Positions 25,485 to 38,884 of a stretch of DNA of 64,000 nt are shown here, piece after piece. The first letter of the stretch is position 1; the number at the start of each line of letters is the position of its first letter. Both the position numbers and the translations under genes were made by a program. This DNA comes from Multifurca ochricompacta (Eukaryota; Basidiomycota; Agaricomycetes; Russulales; Russulaceae), in the NCBI GenBank assembly GCA_022496185.1, contig WTXG01000065.1, positions 62,001 to 126,000 of the forward strand, written 5' to 3'. Under the pieces are notes generated by a model. That model saw nothing but the letters and a program-made list of their open reading frames with translations. It was not told where the DNA came from and made no database searches.

Positions 25485-25996
25485 TGTTGACACGGAATGT
25501 GTCTGGAGATGCTTCAGGCATCTAAGGTTCGCTTCAGCTGTAGATTAGATTAGATTAGATTTCGGAGTATCGGACTTTTTATGTTATCTTTATTACATTT
25601 CTTTCTCACCTTACTCAGCTGATTAGTGATGGACTTAGTAATGCGCAGTAAGCATGTGATATCTCTTTGGCCAATGGCCTTTATCCCTCTCTGTTTATTG
25701 TCTGGCACTTGTGGACTTATTCCCTGTGCGCACAGACCATTTCCCCTGGCCCCCATGGGTATATAAGGGTGTCTGTTTTGTCCTTTACACTTCAGAGTTC
25801 TTCTTCCTCTGAAGTGTAAGTCGTCTTTAGTTTACTTCCTACTTTTCCTTTGACTAACATGCTCTGTGTAGTAAACTTGTCTTTTAGGTCAGTAGTATAG
25901 TATTACAGAGTTCTTCTTCCTCTGAAGTTAAACTTGTCTTTTAGCCTCACCGCTACTAACCACAGTCAGTATAACCAGCAGCATGATTGTTTGACA
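25485..25996 (+). repeat. Copia-A 3' LTR
   Basis: 512 bp, preceded by polypurine tract GGAGGGA (25478-25484) and followed by TSD GGAAG. Identical to the 5' LTR by eye. Confidence 0.95.
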
Positions 25997-26195
25997 GGAA
26001 GGGCTTTCGTAAAAATATCTGCAGTCATATCATCAGTGGGACAATAAATGATTTTGATCGCACCATTTGATATCACGTCTCGAATGAAGTGATAGCAAAT
26101 GTCGATGTGTTTTGTTTGTGCATGGTAGTTATCTTCGGTTGCTAGTTTGATTGCAGATTGATTGTCGCAATATAGAGTCGTCAGACTGGTGTGAG

Positions 26196-29100
26196 TAGTG
26201 TTGTGATGGCCCCGGCTCGGCCTGAAGCCGCGGCTTAGGCCTGGCTTTTGGCAGCTTAGGCTTTTCAAAACTCAAGCCTGGGCCGTAGCAATGGCTTCCG
26301 GCCGGCTTAGGCCCGGCTCAGGCCCAAGCCGCAGCTTTACAGCGTCAAATCAAGTTTTAGCTGCATTTTTTGAAGGACTTGTAGTTTACATTATATCAAC
26401 CCCTAGCCACTGCTTTGGCCTTCTGCCATATTATGTCTCCCATTTAATTCCTGTAACATAAGTTGTCTTATTTTAGCTTGTATCAATAACAGCGTTTGTA
26501 ACAGGTGTTTCTATCCCGCGCTTGCTATGTAGATAAGATAAGATGTTGAGATCGTGGTGAAACTAAGAGTGAAAATCCAGCAAGAATAGACCTATATTGA
26601 ACAATTGCTAAGAGCCTACACCCCCAAGAAGACGAGATGGGATCTGCAGCGTGCTACAGGGCATCTTTAAATAGGTTCTAGTACTATTCTACAAAATACC
26701 AAAGCCGATCGAGTGTGTGATGTAAATCTAATTATTTATCAGTGGCTTACTCTTCTAAGTACCCTGACACATCTTGTTTACTAACGCACGATCGTTTCTG
26801 CCAGTCTGGCATTATCTAAAATACATATTAGACTACTTTAGACTACTCTATAATCAGATTATCAATTAATATTACTCAAACAATGGCCACGTGTATCTAT
26901 AATGTCCTTTGCTGCATAAAAAATGCACATCCAGGACAGCGTTGAATTTGTTGAACCAGAATACTGGTACAGAGATAGTCCGACATAATTGTGATCACAT
27001 TTAGATAAAACAATTGATGAGATAAAAACATGTTCTCACATTAATTAAGATACTGAGTATATACATCTCAGATCGATCATGTGATGAAATCACTTTCATT
27101 AACAAGCAAGATAACACGCGCGTTCGTTTACTTTAATTTGGTAGCTGATATAGTACATCTAAATTGTATATAAAGTCACCAAATCTGCTATAGATAAAGC
27201 AGTTGCTATTGTGTCTCTAAGTTAACAAAGTATCTAAAATAAAAGGCTGTGCCATGTCTGTTTGCTTCGGAATTCCCTCCACTTCTAAAACCCTCTTGCA
27301 CGTTCCCGCTTGCCTCCTTTTGCACCTATTATCTTATCATCTTTGTACATATCCTCATCATCAGCAAATAATTGATCCCATGTAAAACCTTCCGCTACAT
27401 CGTCAGCACCTCCAGCCAACTCTAAGTCCATTTCTTCAAGGTTCTCCTCCTCCTCTGTTGCCACTACAACATCTCGGAAGATCAGGTCATTATGGAACAG
27501 ACATTTTAAACATTGTAAAGCTTCAACAATGTCTCCCTTGAGCCGATTGTGTTGCTTGCTTAGGGTAATGCCAGCAGAAGAGAATGCACGCTCACTTGAT
27601 ACTGAAGATGCCATGATGGCAAGATAGTCATGGGCAAGGGAAGCCGCGATCGGATAATGAGGTGCATTGAGCTAAATGAAAAGCAGTGTCTCAGTAACTA
27701 TGAGACCATCACGACAGTGAATACGCACACCCCACCACTCCACAACTGTCATACCAGGTGGGATTATATCATTAGTATCAATATAGCGTTTGAAATCAAT
27801 CATCCATGGTGGTGATAACGCATGAACAGCAACATCATCTGATTCATCTGAATCAGTGTCACACAGAAGGCTGTGAGTTTTCTGTCGCTTGGCAACACAG
27901 GTAGTGGAAGATTTGGAAGACAGGGCATTGGCAGCTTGAAGTTGTTCATAACGCTCCTTGAACTTTGCTGATGTGAGCAAGAATAGTAAATTCTGAAGTA
28001 ACATACTGCATTCCGTGCCAATGTTAAGACTTCCTGTTGGAGCTCTGCATTCCAGTGTTTTTTGAAGTGAGCCATCTTTTTCTCAGGATGTAGCACTAGT
28101 GGCCATCAGGGATGACAAAAAGACACAGAGACTTTGAACGTACACAAGGCTAGGATATGAGCATCAGAATCTGCAGTCTTTTGGTAGTATTCATTGAGCT
28201 TCATGGTGGCAGCATCAAGTGCAGACTTAAATGAATTGTATTTGAGTTTATCAGCTCAGCTAGACCATGCAGCATGCAGCGTTTCGATTGCAGGAACAGC
28301 GTTGGAGAGAGTGGGAATACGAGCAGATGAGAATGCTTGCTGTGCTTTGTCGGCATGCTGCACACAGGTCAATAATTACACATCACGGAAGCGCAGGAGG
28401 AACGCACACTGAGGAGGCCACAGAATACACTAACACGGTGCCACTCATCCTCGGAGAGCATGAGAGCATCAGTTTTTTTTCATGCTTCAAGATTACCATC
28501 TGTGCAAACACCAAGTTCATAGACAAATTCATTGACAAACTATCTGAAGATAAGCGGCAGTCAACGTGCTGTAAAAATATTGTACTTGCCTTCCGCTTTG
28601 ATTCGGCACGATTTAACATCACATATGTGGATCCCCATCGCACCTTCATGTCGAGTAACAGCTGCATGGGCTGCTTCACCCCTTTCCGAATCTGGATGGA
28701 CTTGAAAAGTTCTTTACATTGTGAGGAGGAACGCTCCTGGAAGGTAGATCAGTACATATGGCTAGCACACAAAATTATACTGACCTTGACAGAAATTGCA
28801 CGTATGAGCCCTAATTCATCTCGTTCCCAAGCACCGACATCTGGTGTGTGTTCATCAATGTTGTGAGGGTTGTAATACTTGGCTTTACTTCGTGTCGAGA
28901 TGAGAGCTTGGGTAGCAAGGTTGATGATATGAGCAAGGCACCTGCAGAGTTAAAAGAACGTTGATAAGGTACTGCGAACAACTACAGAAATATCAACTCA
29001 CCAAATATGTCGCTTTTTGACATCAAATGTCTGCCCTGTTTTACTTTCATAACAACGAGCAAATTCAGCAATCATTGTGCCATTGTTCGATGCATTGTCA

Positions 29101-31658
29101 CAGGTTATATGACCAATCTACAGATGGTAAGTAAATAAATGAAATTTGATTGGAATTACTCGCCTTGCGAACAATTCCAAGGCAGTTGCAGATCTTGTAA
29201 AGAGCTTGGCCTAATCATTGGCCATTGTGTGCTGTATTCATCTGTGTAAATCCAAGAAGAGCATGTTCCAACATCCATTTACCTGGTGAATGCTCCTCAA
29301 TCCAATGACCAGTCACAGCAAAATACCCATCTATATTCGAGGCTTGCCATGCATCACAAGTTAGACTGATTTGTCCAGAAACGTATTGGCTCTGGGAAAG
29401 TGGATTAGAACATGAAGCTGCAAATGAAAAGGTACAAATGTTGAGACGATCTTTCAGCTTAGTCATTTGCATCTTGAAGAGGGTAATTATTTCGTCAAGT
29501 GTTTGCTTTCTGTTGGGGATCTTGATGCCGCGGGTTGCTCGAGAGGCAAGATGTATCATATGTTGGAAGGAGGGATGTTCAAAAGCAGAAATAGACTGTC
29601 GGTGACAATGAGAACTGACATTGGAATAAATAACAAGATGTACCTGATCAGTTTCAATCAGCCACTGTATCGCAGCTTCCTTGAATACATCATCTGTGTA
29701 GGGAAGTGGCTTGCTGTCAGGATCCACAGGATGGAAGTGTTCGTCCACTTGAGTTTGTTCCATTTCTTTCTCAAGAACCTCTTTGCATCTTGCATTTGCA
29801 TCCTCAGGGAGCATTGATAGGAAACCCGTAGACTTGCACCACTGTCGATATGTACCCTGGTGATGGAGGGATTCAATCAACAACAAATTATGAGAAAAAC
29901 AGTACCTCGCACCTTGTGCTTTGCAGCCATGTGACGTCGAAGAGTTGTATGTTGGTTAACAAGAAGTTGATCCATTTTGTTGCGGCCATCTCCAGATCTG
30001 TGAGAATCTCAAATCTCAGATAAACAGATATATATATGACGTTGGTCACTCACACGCACAACTTGCACCGACACCGACCATGTTTATCACCTTTCATGTG
30101 CACCACAGGCTCAAAAAACTGATTGAGATCTGCTGTCAGGCTCTTCTTATTCTTGTCACTTGGTGTATCAGAATCGATGTCCATGACATTGACATCTTTG
30201 TACATTCCATTCCCATCTGTTTGAGGAACGTTACTTGTATCTGCGATAGGTATTATTACTACTATAGCTTATCTGATGAATTAATCACATACCCGATGGC
30301 TTTCGTATGCGCTTTTGTTTCTGCTTGATTTTCTTTGCTGCTGTAGGTGCATGATCTGAATCCTGATCTGAATCGTCACTATCCGGATCAGTAGGCAGGA
30401 TGGTGCTAGCTTTGGATGTGGTTGTAGGGGTTATCAGTGGCAGTGATAGTGCTTCTGATTGATCTTCATCTTGCTGTTTAGGAGGGTGATCAACAGTAAC
30501 ATTGCCAGCCTGAGCACTTAGAAGAGCGATCTGTGTGGCCTCTGCTGCACGTTTCGCCTGGGCATGTGCAATGCTCACACGATGAGAAGCTAGTGCAGGT
30601 TGTGCAGCATTAGAATCAGCAGTTAGACGGCTGGAGGGAATAGGAGGGCGTCTATCTCGTGGTGCTCTTTCTGTTGACATGATGATAAAGATGATTGCTA
30701 GGTTGTTGGATCACTGGCTCTCATTGTATGCACCCTTATATACTTGTGGAGAGACCTAGCTGAAGGAGTGTTTATAATATAACAGAGGTGAAGCCATGTG
30801 AGGCGAAACAAAAGTGGAATAAACAAAAGGGAATAAAGGGAGAAACAGGGTAGCCGGGTATAAGGAAATGAATAGGTAAGCGGCCCGGAACGCATACAAT
30901 CCGAATACTGACCGTTAATATGCTAAGTAAAATTGCTCGTACCATGGATTAATCGCGCTTGTACCGGTGTCAGAGTCTGTCCGAAACTAAAGTCAGGCAA
31001 ACGTTAGAAATTTAATTGACAGTATAGTAATGGAAGAGTGAGAGCAAATGGGTCCCACCAAAAGTGGCGATGACCGGAGGATTCGCGTCCAATGCCTGAG
31101 CCATCGGAAGGAAACAGGCATCATGATGGCATGGGAATATATTTTAGATACTACAATACTACAATCTATCTCACCTTGTTAACTTAGATGCTTGCAATAA
31201 CACAATAGCAACTGCTTTATCTATAGCAGATTTGGTGGCTTTATATACAATTTAGATGTACTATATCAGCTACCAAATTAAAGTAAACAAATGCGCGTGT
31301 TATCTTGCTTGTTAATGAAAGTGATTTCATCACATGATTGATCTGAGATGTATATACTCAGTATCTTAATTAATGTGAGACATGTTTTTATCTCATCAAT
31401 TGTTTTATCTAAATGCAATCACAATTATGTCAGACTACTTCTGTACCAGTATTCTGGTTCAACAGTCCGCAAAAATCCAGATAGAAAGCATGACTCAGCC
31501 ACCAAAAGCTGTGGCCTAAGCTGCGGCTTCAGGCTTTCCAAACCTGAAGCCTGAGCCATGGGCCGCTGGAAGCCGTTTTCACGGCCTATGTCGGCCCGGC
31601 TTTTTCCGGCTCAGAAATGGCCAGCTTACGGCTTCAAGCCGAGCCGTGCACAACACTA
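26196..31658 (-). mobile_element. hAT-3: near-complete hAT transposon
   Basis: 5,463 bp with perfect 8-bp TSD GGTGTGAG (26188-26195, 31659-31666). Ends begin TAGTGTTGTG on both sides, followed by GC-rich subterminal arrays of GGC-CGGC/AAGCC units. It carries one transposase gene on the minus strand. It interrupts Copia-B RNase H; removing it joins KLIQELLPSHT to SLTTLYCDNQSAIK. Confidence 0.95.
27285..30680 (-). pseudogene. hAT transposase of hAT-3, intron-containing, at least two premature stops
   Basis: Exons I can define: 30293-30680, 30054-30240, 29913-29997, 29644-29856, then from 29595 downward with further introns to a stop at 27285. The N-terminus is Ser/Pro-rich and acidic. A BED-type zinc finger spans exons 2-3 (CRCKLC then TTLRRHMAAKH). 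The catalytic core has ISLTCDAWQASNIDGYF, then TCDNASNNGTMI and a CLAHIINLATQAL block. The C-terminal hATC dimerisation domain reads ASSVSSERAFSSAGI, followed by an acidic tail. In-frame TGA codons at 29215-29217 and 28256-28258 suggest inactivation, unless undetected introns remove them. The transposase excises and inserts the element through its inverted repeats. Confidence 0.85.
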
Positions 31659-32027
31659 GGTGTGAGAAGGGAGTAGTTCTTGAATGAGTTTGCGAAGCCA
31701 GATAGCTTCTTTTGCTGCGTGCGTTGCTGCAACGTATTCAGACTTGGCAGTGGATAGGGTGACTAGTTCTTGTTTTCTGGAACTCCAGGATACTGTGCCG
31801 CCATCGATGAGGAATGTGTAGCCTGAGATAGCATGTCTGTGTTCTTGGTTCGCTCCATCAGAGTCGGTGAATCCTATGAGGTCCTGGCGCTCGCCACCAT
31901 AGGTCAGTTCCATGTCTCTAGTGCTGGAAAGATACCGCATGATTCTTTTGGCTGCTTCCCAGTGAATTTGACCAGGGTTTTCGAGAAATTGTGATAGGGT
32001 TGAGACAGCGTAGGCGATGTCAGGACG

Positions 32028-32621
32028 TGTTACAATCCTTGCCAAGCAACCCCGTTTTCTTTACTCTTCCCAACGACGACCCCTCTTTACCACCCACCCT
32101 ACATTTCATGATCACGTCTCCATCCTGGGACCCATCACATGCCCTCCTTCCATCCCCGTGACCTCCTTTGTACTTGTTGACTCGCTGTTTACTTATGATT
32201 GACCCTTATCTCTTTATCCTCTTATCTTCTTATCTTTACGACTGGACACTTACTTAATACCCTATCAGAAGCTAGGCTTTACGCCCTCCGCTTTCATATA
32301 TTTGGGCCCACCTGACTGTGTTATCCTTATCTCGTTGATGCCCGTTTACTTACATATATAAGTCCGCTGTATCTACCTTGTAGACCTCAGACTCGACTTA
32401 TTGAATACATCGGTGCTTGTCTTCCGGACATCCCCTTGATCTCTGACTCAGTGTCTCAAGTGCTTCTGGCACTTCTTCCGTTCAACATCGTCCTAGGGAA
32501 GTGCCCCTCTGACTTTGACTCATCCCACTTAAACTCCAAGAGGCCTTATTGGTTTCTTATCTAACCCGACGAATTGCACTGTCACACAAGTCGTGCAGAA
32601 CGTCCCGCACCGGACGTAACA
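32028..32621 (+). repeat. Solo LTR of the chromovirus family in Copia-B
   Basis: 594 bp with TSD GGACG (32023-32027, 32622-32626), inserted in the RT/RNase H linker of Copia-B. Confidence 0.95.
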
Positions 32622-32989
32622 GGACGTGTACCAACTGAAGTGTACATGAGGCTTCCAATTGCCTCATGGTATGGCATTCTCTTCATCTTTTCGGTGTCAG
32701 TCGGCATTCGCAGTGAGTTGTTATGGGAGTATTGAACTCCTGGTGGCATCACAGTGTCGTAAGGTTTTACATCTTCTAACTTGAATCATGCAAGAATGGA
32801 ATTGATGTATGAGGTTTGAGATAATGATATTGTTCTTGCTTCTCTGTCGCGCGAAATCTTGATACCTAGCAGCCAATGAATTGGCCCTAAGTCTGTAAGA
32901 GTGTATCACGTGTTCAACTTGGCTTTGTATTGGGTAATCAAGTTGCTTGAGCTGCCTGTGAAGGCACAGTCGTCGACGTGGATGGCGAG

Positions 32990-34380
32990 TAGTGATTGTC
33001 AAGGGTTTTCATACCCGTGCGGGTAAGCGCCACAGGTTTTGCCGGGTACGGGTACGGGTATATGGCTCCCAACCCATGGAAACCTGTACCCGCACGGCGG
33101 GTTTGGCGGGTATAGGCGCCAATTATGCATTGACAAGATCAGTAGAAAGTCTAAGATAAAACACATCTGCAGCCACAAAAATAAAAGATCTCGTCTGATG
33201 TATGCTACAGGGTGGCTTTAAATATGTTCTAGTATTATCATATGAAATATCAAAGCAGATCAATGGTGCGATGTAAAATAAAAGTGTTATCAGTGATCCA
33301 CTTCTTGAAAATCATGATGCATCTGTTTTATTAACGCGCGATCAATTCTGCCGGTCTGGCACTATCTAAAGTACTCTCTAGACTACTTTAGACTATAATA
33401 TAATCAAATTATTAAATTAGTTTACTGAAACAAGGCCCATGTGTATCTACAAGCTGCATGGGGCAGCGACTACATTGCATCACATGGTGGTCTGACCTCC
33501 TTCCTATTAAGGAAGGTTGACTTAGACGCGCCAAAACAGTTGCGCTTGTATGAAATGAAAGCAGAATAATAAAATAGTAATGTAAATAAAGGATCCATTT
33601 AATCTTCTGAACATAAACCAACAACTTTTGAGGGATCTTGAGTAGCCATAAATGAACGCGTTGTGTCCAAGTGCTTATCTCCCTGACCGGGATAGCCTGG
33701 GCCATTTATCCAAAATGTGCAGAAATGCAAAGAACAGTCACACTTGTATAAAATTGAAACCAGAATTATAAAATAAAAATGGAATAATAAATTATCTTAA
33801 TCTTATGAACATAAAATAGGAATTTTTGAGGGATCTTAAGAAGCCATAAATGAATGTGTTGTGTCCAAGTGCATATCTCTTAGACTGGGATGTTCCGGGC
33901 CGGATGTCCGAAATGCACGATGCAAGTAAAGAACTTGCACACGTTTCATTTTATGGGTAACCCAGGTATCAAAACAATTATCCAGGGGTTACCCCTGTCA
34001 ATTGCAATGTGTTCATCAAATTATTTTGCATTCTGTGTGGTTATCTGACAGGCTTTTCATCAATGTTCTATAACATCCTATCTAATCATCTCTGTATACT
34101 GTATTTTAGTTGTGCTTGTATAAAATTGAAAGCAGAATAATAAGATAAAAATGGAATAATAAATTATCTTAATCTTCTAAACATAAAACAAGAGTCATTG
34201 AGGGATCTTAAGCAGCCACAAATGAACGTGTTGTGTATTGTCTTGGTCTGGGAAGGCCTGGGCCGGTCATCCGAAATGCGCGATGCAAGTAAAAAACTTG
34301 CATGCGTTTTCATGGGTGACCTGCGGGTACAGGTACGGGTACCAATGAGGATACCCCAGGGTTACCCCTGCCAATCACTA
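32990..34380. mobile_element. Non-autonomous hAT element family 1, copy B
   Basis: 1,391 bp, left end TAGTGATTGTCAAGGG, right end CCAATCACTA. 8-bp TSD ATGGCGAG/ATGGCAAG (32982-32989, 34381-34388), one mismatch. Same modules as copy A. It splits the Copia-B RT: ILA before it joins IHVDD after it. Confidence 0.9.
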
Positions 34381-34961
34381 ATGGCAAGTATTAATATGTG
34401 TTTTTCGATGTGAATGTGGAATACACCTGGATCTGTGCTGCTAACGTGGAAACCCAGGTCAGTAAGGGCACGCGAAAGTGTGTCGTACCACTTTCGCCCA
34501 GCTTGTTTTAGACCATAAAGTGACTTCTGTAGTTTCTTCACAGTGTTGCCATCTTGGTTTTCATAGCCAGGTGGAGCTTGCATGTATATTTCTTCATCTG
34601 CGTTGAGTTCTCCGTTGAGATATGCTCCATTGAAGTCAAAGGAATTGATTTCCCAGTTGTATCGTGCTGCCAGTGCCAGTATGGTGTGGAAACTGGTTAG
34701 TTTGGCAACGGGAGAAAATGTGTCAAAATAGTCAACTCCATATACTTGGGTAAAGCCATGTGTGACGAGTCTCGCTTTGTACTTCTCCACAGAACCGTCA
34801 GCCTTGTGTTTGATACGAAAGACCCACTTTGATCCAACTATGTTCTTGTCATTGGGACATGGGACTGTAATCCACATATTTGCCTTTTCCAGAGTGAGTA
34901 TTTTGCGGTCCATAGCCTCCTTCCAAAGAGGCCAGTTGTCGCGTGTTTTGGCTTCAGTGAG

Positions 34962-36999
34962 TAGGGATCAGCAAGGGTTTTCATACCCGCGTGGGTAAGC
35001 GCCGTGGGTTTTGATGGGTACGGGTATGGGTATACAACTCCCAACCCGCCAGAAACCCATACCCGCGCAGCAGGTTTGGCGGGTATAAGTGGTCATCAGT
35101 CATTGACAAGATCAGCAGAAATGTAATGATAAAATACATCTGTAGCAAACAAATGACAAGATTTAATTTGATGTATGCTACAGGGTTTCTGTAAATAGAT
35201 TCTAGTGTTATCCTATGAAATATCAAAGCAGATCAACAGTGCGATGTAAAATAAAAGTGTTATCAGTGATCCACTCTCTTGAAAATCATGATGCATCTGT
35301 TTTATTAACGCGTGATCAATTCTGCCGGTCTGGCACTATCTAAAATACACTCTAGACTACTTTAGACTATTCTATAATCTAATTATCAATTTATTTTACT
35401 GAAACAAGGCCCATGTGTATCTACAGGCTGCATAGAGCAGCGACTACATTGCATCGCATGGACCAGCATATTGGTCTGATCTCCTTCCTATTAAGGAAGG
35501 TTGACTTAACAATCACGGCTTTGATTTTCCATTGGTCCGACAAGATTGTGATCACACATAGATAACACAACAGAAACGCGTTCACAAATTAATTAGATAC
35601 ATAGAATATACATCTAAGATCTGACATATGATCAAATTACATCATTAAATGAGATAATGAGATAACGCGTTCATTTAATCTAGTAGCTGATATAGTACAT
35701 CTAAAGTACAAGCCTGTGCCATGCCTGTTCCACAAAATGAAATAAAATAATAATGTAAATAAAGAATAAACTTAATCTTCTGAACATAAATCAGCAATTA
35801 TTGAGGGATCCTGAGTAGCCACAAATGAATGCGTTGTATCCAAGTGCGTATCTCCTTGACCGGGATGGACCAGGCCAGGTGTCCGAAATGCATGATGCAA
35901 GTAAAGAACTTGCATGCATTTCATTTTATGGGTAACCTGGGTATCAAAACAAATATCCAGGGGTTACCCCTGCCAATCACTATGCATTTGTCAATTATTT
36001 TTGCATTCTATGCGGTTATCTGACAGGCTTTTCATCAATGTTCTATAACATCTATCTAATCATCTTTGTATATTGGGGTGGATTTTAGTTGCGCTTGTAT
36101 AAAATTGAAACCAGAATAATAAAACAACAATAGAATAATGAATTATCTTAATCTTATGAATATAAAACAGGAATCTTTGAAGGATCCTGAGTAGCCACAA
36201 ATGAATGTGTTGTGTATCTCCTTGACCGGGATGGCCTGGGCCGGTTATCCAAAATGTGCTGTGACGGTTTCCGATGACTTGTGACAGGTTTTGTGACAAA
36301 ACGTGATGTTTTTCAAGTTGCGCGCGCACGCATTCGGTTTCGAGTTATGTGACTAGGGGGCTGATAATTCTTATGATCTGATTGTTTAACTGCACACCAC
36401 ACTTGTGCTACAGAGGGTGCAACCCCTCTTACTAATTCCCATCTTATTTCAGGGCCTAACCCCTGGAGCATCTGATTATCTGGATACTTACTGGAACCTT
36501 CTGATTAGCTTATATTTACTGATTGTACCTCACTCAGGATGTATTTAAGCTACTAGATTAACTGAGACAGACTTTAAGTCTGTTCTCTTGTATCTAATAC
36601 AGGTGTATTCGACTTCACTAAGATCCACTTGAACTCCCTGAGTAGCAGCTTGAGGAGGCTTCTTCCCAGTAACTCTGCAGGGCTGATTGGTGCTGCTTTC
36701 AACTTCGTTTCCTGCACACGCCCCCTCCATAACATCGTGGGCACTTGAAACTTTGAACTAGACTAGGCCTTCTCTGTTAGACCTTGAATCTTGAGTGCGC
36801 CCCGCATCTTGAGGGCCTTCAGACATCGAAAACGTGACTGGACGCAGCAGACACCTGGCTGTGACATGCGCGGTGCAAGCAAAAAACTTGCACACGTTTA
36901 CACAGGTAACCCGCGGGTTACCTGTACCCGTAGCGATGGGTACGGGTACGGGTACGGGTACCAATGAAGATACCCGGGGGTTACCCCTGCTATTCACTA
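34962..36999. mobile_element. Non-autonomous hAT element family 1, copy C
   Basis: 2,038 bp including a 607-bp solo LTR at 36260-36866. TSD TCAGTGAG/TCGGTGAG (34954-34961, 37000-37007), one C/T-type difference. Excision joins Copia-B DPRSLT to EAKTRDNWPLWKEAMD. Its internal right-end-like motif CCAATCACTA is near 35974-35983. Confidence 0.9.
36260..36866. repeat. Solo LTR (family 3) inside hAT family 1 copy C
   Basis: 607 bp, TGTGACGG...CTGTGACA, with near-perfect 5-bp TSD TGTGC/TGCGC (36255-36259, 36867-36871). No coding sequence. It is unrelated to the other LTRs here; orientation is not certain, though a TATTTAAG box near 36542 suggests plus. Confidence 0.8.
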
Positions 37000-37977
37000 T
37001 CGGTGAGTGATCTTGGGTCGCCTTCAGCATCTTCAATAGCTGCTGCAATCATATCATCATATTCTGCCTGATAGGCATAAACTGTATTTGAAGATAGGTC
37101 AGCGATAGATGCAGAGCCTTCTTGAGTGTCTGGATGGTGATATTTGAGTCTAGAGGAGATTGTCGAGGCTGTTGGTGTACTTCTGCGAGCAGGCGGTGAT
37201 CCTCCTTGGGCACTGAGGGTTCGTTGCATCGTTTCCGAGAGTTTTATCAGGCGTTGAGACTTTTGTGTTGGTTCTGTGGGCTCAATTTTCTTCTTTTTGG
37301 GTGCATCTGGTGTTTGCAATGGTGCTTTGCCTTTTGAGGTTGCGGCAGGTTCCATTAATTCTTCTTCCACTTCTTCATCTTCTAATTCTTCTTCTCCACT
37401 GCTGGTGGCTGTGTGACTACTGAAACGGGAGGTGTCGGGAGCATCATGGTTGGTGGTTGTGGTGGACTCGGTGTAGTGTGGCTAGGAAGTGGTGAATACA
37501 CCGTCACAGTAGGGGGTATGAACTTTATGTCTCTTTCCACAGAGACGGTGCGCCTGCCTGGCCAATACACACAATGCGCATGTGTGCTATCTCTGTCGTA
37601 TCCCACCCATCTTGCCTCCAGTCCACGTGCATCTAGTTTTGAGCCAGAATTATTGTGGACCCAGATGCGCTGACCCCACTCAGGGATCCGTCCTAAGTTA
37701 GGCTTCTCTCCATAGAGGCGTTCATGAGGTGTCACATTACCCAGTGCCTTTGTAGATGTACGATTCTTCAGCCAAATAGCAAAATGTATTGCTTCGCCCC
37801 ATAGATACTTTGGGAGTTGCGTGTGATGCAGGATTGTGCGCACACGCTCGAGAAGTCGTCGGTTGAGAGATTCCGCTATACCATTATGTTGTGGAGTGTC
37901 ATGTGTTGTGAGGCGTCGTTCGGTTCCTTGCTCTTGCAGGAACTTGGTGAATTCGTTACTGGTGAACTCACCTCTGC

Positions 37978-38884
37978 TGTCACGGCTCTACTTTATTTTT
38001 CCTTTATTTTCTCCCTTTTTGGATCACATGACTGTGGGAAGATTACCCAGCAGTCTTAACACGTGATCATGGGAATGTAGTCATGACATGGATCATGTGA
38101 CCGAGTCACATGTAATAGTCACATGCTGCTTAGTCAGCACAAGAGCCACTCAACAATAACAAGTTGATTCTCTATTGTGTTTACCACAATAGGCAAGGCC
38201 CCACAGTCTAGACGGTTCTAGACCAAGTGGAGCTGTTATCAAGATAAGAAGAGTCCAGCCTAGAAGGTTCTAGGTAAGTGGAGCTCTAGATAAGGGCCCA
38301 GGTTGGGCCATGGCCAATTTTAGCACAGAATCACATGTATCAGTAGATAGATGTGTTCCAGACCTAAGGGCTAGACTACATATCAGTTATCTACTCCACA
38401 GTGATGTCATTATGACATCACACTGTGGAGCATGATCAGTCAGCAGAGTAAAGCAGCTTACGAATCACAAAGATAAGGCTCAGTCAGCAATACAGCTGAC
38501 TGATACTTGCTGATTCTTGCTTACACTTACTGCTTACTTCGTTACGCTGAGAAATGTATATAAGACCCTCTGTAACAGCCTGTAGCCCCCATCTTGTCCT
38601 CTTGGGGCTGCAGGTGAGTAACTGTCTACACAAGTTCAATACATAGTGCTAATGGTATCCTGCCTCCCTGTGTGACTCGATCCTCTGGATCTTGTCCTCT
38701 TGGGGCTGCAGCTTCTTCCAGTTTCAGAACGCCGTCATTGTGGTTGCATAAACCACAGTGGGTGACACAGTTCCTGGTCATTGCTTAACACGTGACGTTT
38801 GCCTCTGTGGTACGCCCAACGACTTAGGTCACCACACCTTTGCCCTTTTTGTTTCTAAGTGTACATGGAGCATCACCTGTTACA
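37978..38884 (+). repeat. Solo LTR (family 4) in Copia-B integrase
   Basis: 907 bp, TGTCACGG...TGTTACA, with TSD TCTGC/TCCGC (37973-37977, 38885-38889). A TATATAAG box near 38558 gives plus orientation. Excision rebuilds the Copia-B integrase motif SDRGGEF exactly. A CCTCTTGGGGCTGCAG segment is repeated within the LTR (about 38597 and 38697). Confidence 0.85.

Larger units (their letters stand above)
18257..25996 (+). mobile_element. Copia-A: Ty1/copia LTR retrotransposon inserted in Copia-B
   Basis: Identical 512-bp LTRs (TGTTGACACGG...TTTGACA) at 18257-18768 and 25485-25996, flanked by TSD GGAAG (18252-18256, 25997-26001). Primer-binding site 18769-18780, polypurine tract 25478-25484. It carries two solo LTRs of the gypsy family (21479-22073, minus; 24610-25203, plus). 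A second, minus-strand copy is truncated at the window end (61925-64000). Confidence 0.95.

Noticed and set aside
28267..28866. A 199-codon plus-strand ORF inside hAT-3
   Set aside because: It lies opposite the conserved transposase blocks on the minus strand and has no motifs; an antisense shadow.
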